Shown piece by piece: positions 6,888-10,873 of a stretch of DNA of 10,873 nt. The position numbers were made by a program, and so were the translations under genes. Source of the stretch: Calditrichia bacterium (GTDB lineage: Bacteria; Calditrichota; Calditrichia; JAJRVZ01); assembly GCA_030634505.1 (NCBI GenBank), contig DAOWAQ010000033.1, positions 1 to 10,873 of the forward strand, read 5' to 3'. The number at the start of each line of letters is the position of its first letter. Within the stretch, counting starts at the first letter, position 1. The notes below the pieces were generated by a model. It saw nothing but the letters and a program-made list of their open reading frames with translations, did no database searches and had not been told where the DNA came from.

Positions 6888-7943
6888 ATGACAAAGCCGA
6901 GTAAGTTGACGTCAGTTTTTCAAGGATTAATTATAACTTTAATAATAGTTTTTGTACTTGATATTGCAGAGTCGGTGATCTTACCTTTTATATTTGCTGT
7001 TTTCCTGTCTTTTATATTGGATCCCCTTGTAAATCTTTTAATTAAATTAAAGATTCCGAGAACATTTTCTGTAATAGTCACCATATTTATAGCTTTTCTA
7101 TTCTTGTATTTAATTGGAATGGTAATATATGCAAGTGCAAAATCATTTTCTTCAAATTTTCCATTTTATGAAGTACGACTAAAAGGAATTATCAACTCAG
7201 TTACAATTAATCTCGAACAATTATTGGGCAGTTCAATAATTATGAATTTGGATAATGTAGAATGGTTTAGCACATTTCAGGATTTCTCAATAACTAAATC
7301 TATGCTATCCGGTATTGGTTCATTCTTTTCTTTTTTATGGAATATTATACTTGTGATCATTTTTGTTGTGTATTTATTGGTTGGTAAAACAAATCTATAT
7401 TCTAAAATTGAAAGAGCGTTTACAAAAGAAAAATCAAAAACTATTATTAAAGTGTTCGACAACATTACTTCACAAACACAAATATATTTGAATACAAAAT
7501 CCTTGGTAAGTTTAATTACAGCAGTTTTAAGCTTAATAGTTTTTAAAATTTTCGGATTGGACTTTGCGATCATTTGGGCATTTTTGATATTTGTTTTCAA
7601 CTTTGTTCCAAATTTTGGTTCCTTTGTAGCATCAGTTTTGCCCATTACAATTGCATTGATTCAGTTTGATTCTATGTGGAATGTACTTTGGTTGGGAATA
7701 TTAATTCTCGGGATTCAATTTGCAATTGGAAATATATTTGAACCAAGATTAATGGGACGTTCACTGAATTTAAGTCCACTAATGGTGATTTTATCATTAA
7801 TATTTTGGGGATGGATATGGGGAATTGCCGGAATGCTATTGGCTGTGCCTATTCTTGGTACGATAACAATAATATTTGAAAACATTGAGTCTTTAAAATT
7901 TATAAGTGTATTTTTAAGGGGTGACCAAAAAGTAAAATATTAG
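6888..7943 (+). CDS. AI-2E/PerM family transporter
   Basis: This 351-residue polytopic inner-membrane protein belongs to the AI-2E (PerM/YdgG/UPF0118) family, with normal length and layout. Hydrophobic segments lie at about 10-28, 30-48, 60-83, 145-166, 205-222, 226-255, 263-283 and 298-332. A soluble loop of about 60 residues follows the third segment, as is typical. Signature stretches are FVFNFVPNFGSFVASVLPI (235-253) and EPRLMGRSLNLSPLMVI (285-301), followed by WGWIWGIAGMLLAVPI (307-322). Family members have been linked to autoinducer-2 export or to Na+/H+ exchange. The substrate is not predictable from sequence, so the name should not be read as evidence of quorum sensing. The ATG is supported by AAAGG (6875-6879) 8 bases upstream. 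Confidence 0.9.
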   Translation: MTKPSKLTSVFQGLIITLIIVFVLDIAESVILPFIFAVFLSFILDPLVNLLIKLKIPRTFSVIVTIFIAFLFLYLIGMVIYASAKSFSSNFPFYEVRLKGIINSVTINLEQLLGSSIIMNLDNVEWFSTFQDFSITKSMLSGIGSFFSFLWNIILVIIFVVYLLVGKTNLYSKIERAFTKEKSKTIIKVFDNITSQTQIYLNTKSLVSLITAVLSLIVFKIFGLDFAIIWAFLIFVFNFVPNFGSFVASVLPITIALIQFDSMWNVLWLGILILGIQFAIGNIFEPRLMGRSLNLSPLMVILSLIFWGWIWGIAGMLLAVPILGTITIIFENIESLKFISVFLRGDQKVKY

Positions 7944-8018
7944 TAGAAAAAATAATTTAAAATTTGTGGAAATAAATAGAGATAATTTTAGGTTACTAAA
8001 ATAAAACGGAGGAAACAA

Positions 8019-8342
8019 ATGATAGTGTTAACAGATAAAGCAGCTGAAAAAGTTAAAGAAATATTACATGGGGAAGATAAAGAAGGGCTAGGACTCAGAA
8101 TTGGCATCAAAGGTGGAGGTTGTTCAGGTTTTTCATATACTTTGAATTTTGATAAACCTAATAGTGAAATTGACCAGGTTTTCGAAGATAAAGGCATACA
8201 AATAATCGTAGATTCAAAAAGTTTTGTTTATTTAAGTGGAACACAATTAGATTTCGTAGATTCATTAAATGGGGCAGGATTTACATTTGAAAATCCAAAT
8301 GCTACAAAAACTTGCGGATGTGGAAGTTCTTTTCAGGCATAA
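8019..8342 (+). CDS. A-type iron-sulfur carrier (HesB/IscA/SufA/ErpA family)
   Basis: This 107-residue protein is the standard size for A-type carriers. These accept [2Fe-2S]/[4Fe-4S] clusters from the ISC or SUF scaffold and pass them to target apoproteins in the cytosol. The three invariant cysteines are present: C35 in GGGCSGFSY and C99/C101 in the C-terminal TCGCGSSF. LTDKAAEKVKEIL at the N-terminus and ENPNATKTCGCG at the end are typical. ErpA, IscA and SufA cannot be separated by eye, and no isc or suf genes are adjacent, so no symbol is given. A stand-alone location is more usual for ErpA-like carriers. A strong Shine-Dalgarno (GGAGG, 8008-8012) precedes the ATG, and an intrinsic terminator lies just downstream, so this is the end of a transcript. 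Confidence 0.93.
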   Translation: MIVLTDKAAEKVKEILHGEDKEGLGLRIGIKGGGCSGFSYTLNFDKPNSEIDQVFEDKGIQIIVDSKSFVYLSGTQLDFVDSLNGAGFTFENPNATKTCGCGSSFQA

Positions 8343-8365
8343 GATTATTAGGTCGGGGAAAAACC

Positions 8366-8395
8366 AAAGGAGGTCAATACTGACTTCCTTTTTTT
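8366..8395 (+). terminator. Rho-independent terminator after the A-type carrier gene
   Basis: An 11-bp stem pairs 8366-8376 with 8381-8391, with one G-T wobble (8372/8385), around the 4-base loop ATAC. The arms are AAAGGAGGTCA and TGACTTCCTTT. The 3' arm runs into an uninterrupted T tract to 8395. It begins 24 bases after the stop codon and is the clearest terminator in the window. It separates the FeS carrier from the deformylase gene. On the minus strand the A-rich flank offers little T-tract, so it appears to work in the + direction. Confidence 0.92.
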
Positions 8396-8485
8396 ATTTA
8401 AAGTAATTCCAGGTTTGAATTGCAATCATAAATAATATTAAATTGTGTAATACAAAATATATTTCTTATTGATAAAGAGGTAAAA

Positions 8486-8971
8486 TTGAAAATAAGAGTA
8501 ATGGGTGACAATGTCCTCAGACAAAAAGCGACAGAAATTCAAACGTTTGATGAGAAATTAAAAAATTTATCAAAAGAGATGATTGATTTAATGCACAATT
8601 CCGAGGGTATAGGGTTGGCTGCTCCACAGGAAGGACTAACAATTCGTATGTTAGTGACAGATATTTCCCCTGTGGAAAAAGGATATTCAGAAATGGCGTT
8701 TGTTAATCCGGTTATTTTGGAAACCTGGGGTGAATCTATATTAGAAGAAGGTTGCTTATCGATTCCGGGAATCAGGGAAGAAGTTGAACGACCGGAAGAA
8801 ATTCTAATAAAATATCAAACCATTGATGGTGAAGAAAAAACCGAAAAATTTAGTGGGTGGATGGCGCGGGTTCTTCAACATGAAGTGGATCATTTGGAAG
8901 GTGTTTTGTTCGTAGATTATCTAAGCCCAGTCAAACAAAAATTGGTAATGAACCAATATTCCAACGCTTAA
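8486..8971 (+). CDS. def: Peptide deformylase
   Basis: This 161-residue metalloenzyme removes the N-formyl group from nascent proteins at the ribosome. All three family motifs are present: GIGLAAPQ (41-48, Q48), EEGCLSIPG (87-95, metal ligand C90) and QHEVDHLEG (131-139, ligands H132 and H136, catalytic E133). The residue after motif I is Glu (APQEG), where most enzymes have a hydrophobic residue; this is minor and outside the metal site. The start is a TTG at 8486 with AAAGAGG (8474-8480) 5 bases upstream. The N-terminus KIRVMGDNVLRQKA fits the family, so the ATG at 8501 is rejected. The formyltransferase gene fmt, a frequent partner, is not adjacent here. The gene lies after the 8366-8395 terminator, so a promoter should lie in 8396-8485, but none is convincing. 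Confidence 0.94.
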   Translation: MKIRVMGDNVLRQKATEIQTFDEKLKNLSKEMIDLMHNSEGIGLAAPQEGLTIRMLVTDISPVEKGYSEMAFVNPVILETWGESILEEGCLSIPGIREEVERPEEILIKYQTIDGEEKTEKFSGWMARVLQHEVDHLEGVLFVDYLSPVKQKLVMNQYSNA

Positions 8972-9073
8972 ATTAAAAGCTGTTTAACACTCCGATATAT
9001 TTTCCTGCATTTTAATCTGTAAAATATCAAAATAATTTAGTTTCAATATTACTATAACATTCTCTTATTTCAA

Positions 9074-9104
9074 TTGATTTTAAAATAGTTGACTTTTATA
9101 TTTG
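9074..9104 (+). promoter_or_regulatory. Candidate promoter for the FadF/EtfD-like gene
   Basis: TTG (9074-9076), a 20-base spacer and TATATTTG (9097-9104), an exact match to TAnnTTTG, fit the Bacteroidota -33/-7 promoter pattern. Initiation near 9111 would leave a leader of about 60 bases. A sigma-70-like alternative overlaps it: TTGACT (9089-9094), 17 bases, TTTATT (9112-9117). The 199-base gap after the deformylase gene otherwise shows no ORF, no RNA gene and no clear terminator. GGAG (9161-9164), 6 bases before the ATG at 9171, is the ribosome binding site. Confidence 0.45.
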
Positions 9105-9170
9105 TATTTGGTTTATTGATAACATTCCACAAAAGATTTTTCAAATTTTATTTAAATATTGGAGCGAGCT

Positions 9171-10873
9171 ATGCTTACTTTGTATGAAAAAATTGCTTTC
9201 ATAGTTATTGTTCTTATTTCAGCTTATTTAACCTGGAATTCATTTTCCCAAATGGTACGAATAATTAATAAGGGTCAGGGTAAATTACATTTTGATAATT
9301 TATTACAAAGAATATTTAAAGCGATTAAAATAGTTCTTCTGCAAAACACAGTATTAAAAGACCGCTTGATTTTAAGTATAATACATACTTTTGTCGCATG
9401 GGCATTCATATTGTATTTCCTGGTTAATGTTGGAGATGTTTTATACGGTTATCTTCCGAATTTTCATTTTCTTGGTACAGGAACTATAGGAAACATTTAT
9501 AGAATTTTTGTTGATATTTTTAGTGTGCTCGCAGTTATAGGAGTTGCTATATTTTTACTCCGAAGATTTGTTTTTTCCAGTCCGAAATTAAAAATCAATT
9601 CAAATGTAATGCTAATGGATTCTGCAAAATCCGGAATGAAAAGGGATTCTTTGATTGTAGGATTATTTATTATTAGTCATGTTGGTTTCAGGTTTATTGC
9701 AGAAAGTTTTTTGTTAGTAAATAATCCTGATTCGTGGCAGCCTCTGGCTTCGAGTTTCGCTGTAATGTGGGCGGAAGTTTCCCCTGATTCAACTCTTCTT
9801 TACCATCATGTATGCTGGTGGATTGCGTTAGGATTAATTCTTGCATTTATACCATATTTTCCAAAAAGTAAACACATTCATTTGATGATTGGACCGTTTA
9901 ATTATTTAACTCGTCCGGATAGAAATGCGCCCGGAACATTGGAGAGAATTGATTTTGAAGCAGAAGATGTGGAACAATTTGGTGTAGCACATATTCAGCA
10001 TTTGGATAAAACAGGGATTGTTGACGCCTACGCTTGTATAATGTGTAATCGTTGCCAGGATGTTTGTCCAGCTTACACCACAGGGAAGGAATTGAGCCCT
10101 TCGGCTTTGGAAATTAACAAAAGATACTATATAAATAATAATGCCAAATTGATCATTAGCGATGGTGGCACACCATTACCAATTATGGAATGGGGAATAA
10201 GTGAATCAGCATTATGGGCCTGTACCAGTTGTGCCGCGTGTGTTGAAATTTGTCCGGTAGGAAATGAACCGATGTATGATATTTTAAATATCAGGCGTAA
10301 TCAAGTTCTAATGGAATCTAAATTTCCAAAAGAATTGCAGAATGCTTACAATGGTATGGAGAGAAATGGTAATCCATGGAATATTAACAAAGATCGGTTG
10401 GAATGGGTTAATGAGGATGAATCTCTTGTGGTAAAAACTGTTGAGCAAAATCCGGATTTTAATATTTTATATTGGGTAGGCTGTGCCGGAGCGTTTGACC
10501 AAAAGGGAAGCGAGGTAGCTCGAGCTTTCACAAAAATATTAAATAAAGCCAATGTAAATTTTGCGGTTCTGGGAAACAAAGAGACCTGCACAGGAGATAG
10601 TGCACGCAGATCCGGAAATGAATATCTTTTTTCTATGCTTGCCGAAAGTAATGTAGAGAATCTAAATACAGTAAACGTAAAAAAAATAGTCACAACATGT
10701 CCACATTGTTTGCATACCTTGAAAAATGAATATCCTCAGTTTGGTGGAAATTATGAAGTTTTACATCATTCGCAATTAATTGAAGATCTACAAAAAGAAG
10801 AAAAATTACAATTTAATAACGAATCACAAAATATTACTTTTCATGATCCATGTTATTTAGGCCGTCATAATGG
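9171..10873 (+). CDS. Membrane-bound FeS oxidoreductase, FadF/EtfD/EMO-like ETF:quinone oxidoreductase (3' end outside window)
   Basis: The frame stays open from the ATG at 9171 to the window edge (567 codons, no stop). A NarI-like membrane part has five hydrophobic segments (about 5-25, 67-90, 109-130, 161-181, 211-230). Candidate heme b ligands are H72, H170 and H212/H213. Next comes an HdrC-like ferredoxin region with two complete [4Fe-4S] motifs: C289, C292, C295, C299 and C351, C354, C357, C361. A CCG-type (HdrB-like) domain follows with C438 (WVGCAG), C473 (ETCTGDSARRSGNE) and C510/C513 (TTCPHC). HDPCYLGRHN at the edge starts a second CCG domain. This order is that of Bacillus FadF, mycobacterial EtfD and Geobacter EMO, which pass electrons from electron-transfer flavoprotein, and so from acyl-CoA dehydrogenases, to (mena)quinone. 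By family comparison roughly 100-150 residues remain outside. The ETF partners are not in the window, so the electron donor is inferred. Confidence 0.85.
   Translation, partial: MLTLYEKIAFIVIVLISAYLTWNSFSQMVRIINKGQGKLHFDNLLQRIFKAIKIVLLQNTVLKDRLILSIIHTFVAWAFILYFLVNVGDVLYGYLPNFHFLGTGTIGNIYRIFVDIFSVLAVIGVAIFLLRRFVFSSPKLKINSNVMLMDSAKSGMKRDSLIVGLFIISHVGFRFIAESFLLVNNPDSWQPLASSFAVMWAEVSPDSTLLYHHVCWWIALGLILAFIPYFPKSKHIHLMIGPFNYLTRPDRNAPGTLERIDFEAEDVEQFGVAHIQHLDKTGIVDAYACIMCNRCQDVCPAYTTGKELSPSALEINKRYYINNNAKLIISDGGTPLPIMEWGISESALWACTSCAACVEICPVGNEPMYDILNIRRNQVLMESKFPKELQNAYNGMERNGNPWNINKDRLEWVNEDESLVVKTVEQNPDFNILYWVGCAGAFDQKGSEVARAFTKILNKANVNFAVLGNKETCTGDSARRSGNEYLFSMLAESNVENLNTVNVKKIVTTCPHCLHTLKNEYPQFGGNYEVLHHSQLIEDLQKEEKLQFNNESQNITFHDPCYLGRHN

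Noticed and set aside
7277..7645. 122-codon minus-strand ORF
   Set aside because: It is antisense to the well-supported AI-2E family gene, with no ribosome binding site or recognisable motif.
6888..7943. AI-2E family gene as proof of autoinducer-2 quorum sensing
   Set aside because: The family is functionally broad (exporters, Na+/H+ exchange) and no luxS or signalling genes are in the window.
10569..10620. CTGD in place of CCG considered as a lost cofactor ligand in the FadF/EtfD-like protein
   Set aside because: The surrounding ETCTGDSARRSGNE pattern is, from memory, the usual form of the first CCG repeat in this family, so it is probably not a degenerative change.
10346..10693. 115-codon minus-strand ORF
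   Set aside because: It lies antisense within the FadF/EtfD-like gene, whose + strand frame carries the CCG-domain cysteine motifs. Its translation shows no domain signature.

Overview
The window is an AT-rich bacterial chromosome segment. It holds eleven protein-coding genes, all on the + strand, with short gaps (largest about 200 bases). The first and last genes are cut by the window edges. I see no tRNA, rRNA, CRISPR array, insertion sequence or prophage signature. The organism is most likely in the Bacteroidota/Ignavibacteriota (FCB) part of the tree. The pointers are a BshB1-type bacillithiol deacetylase, a thioredoxin-like protein of a type I associate with Bacteroidota, a mix of Shine-Dalgarno and SD-less starts, several TTG starts, and promoter candidates resembling the Bacteroidota TTG / TAnnTTTG (-33/-7) architecture. 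This placement is an inference, not a phylogenetic result.

Layout. 2-568: C-terminal part of a sigma-54-dependent activator (AAA+ end and Fis-type HTH). 719-2795: bshB1, a conserved-looking but unrecognised 145-residue protein, and xerD, close together and possibly one transcript. 2867-4060: an M20D-type amidohydrolase behind its own candidate promoter. 4136-6765: a divergent amylo-alpha-1,6-glucosidase (glycogen debranching) family protein, then a thioredoxin-fold protein with a single active-site cysteine (WCGDS). 6888-7943: an AI-2E/PerM-family permease. 8019-8342: an A-type iron-sulfur carrier, closed by a strong intrinsic terminator at 8366-8395. 8486-8971: peptide deformylase. 9171 to the right edge: the first 567 codons of a membrane-bound FeS oxidoreductase (NarI-like heme b membrane part, two [4Fe-4S] sites, CCG-type domains). 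It resembles FadF / EtfD / EMO, the electron-transfer-flavoprotein:(mena)quinone oxidoreductases. No stop is reached in the window.

Most genes are housekeeping: low-molecular-weight thiol synthesis, chromosome dimer resolution, protein N-terminus processing, FeS assembly, storage-glucan turnover and beta-oxidation electron transfer. I do not see a defence island or an obviously new multi-gene system. The points most worth following up are the truncated FadF/EtfD-like gene and its unseen neighbours, the altered motifs of the debranching-family protein, the small unknown gene between bshB1 and xerD, and a possible (speculative) link between bacillithiol and the single-cysteine thioredoxin-like protein.
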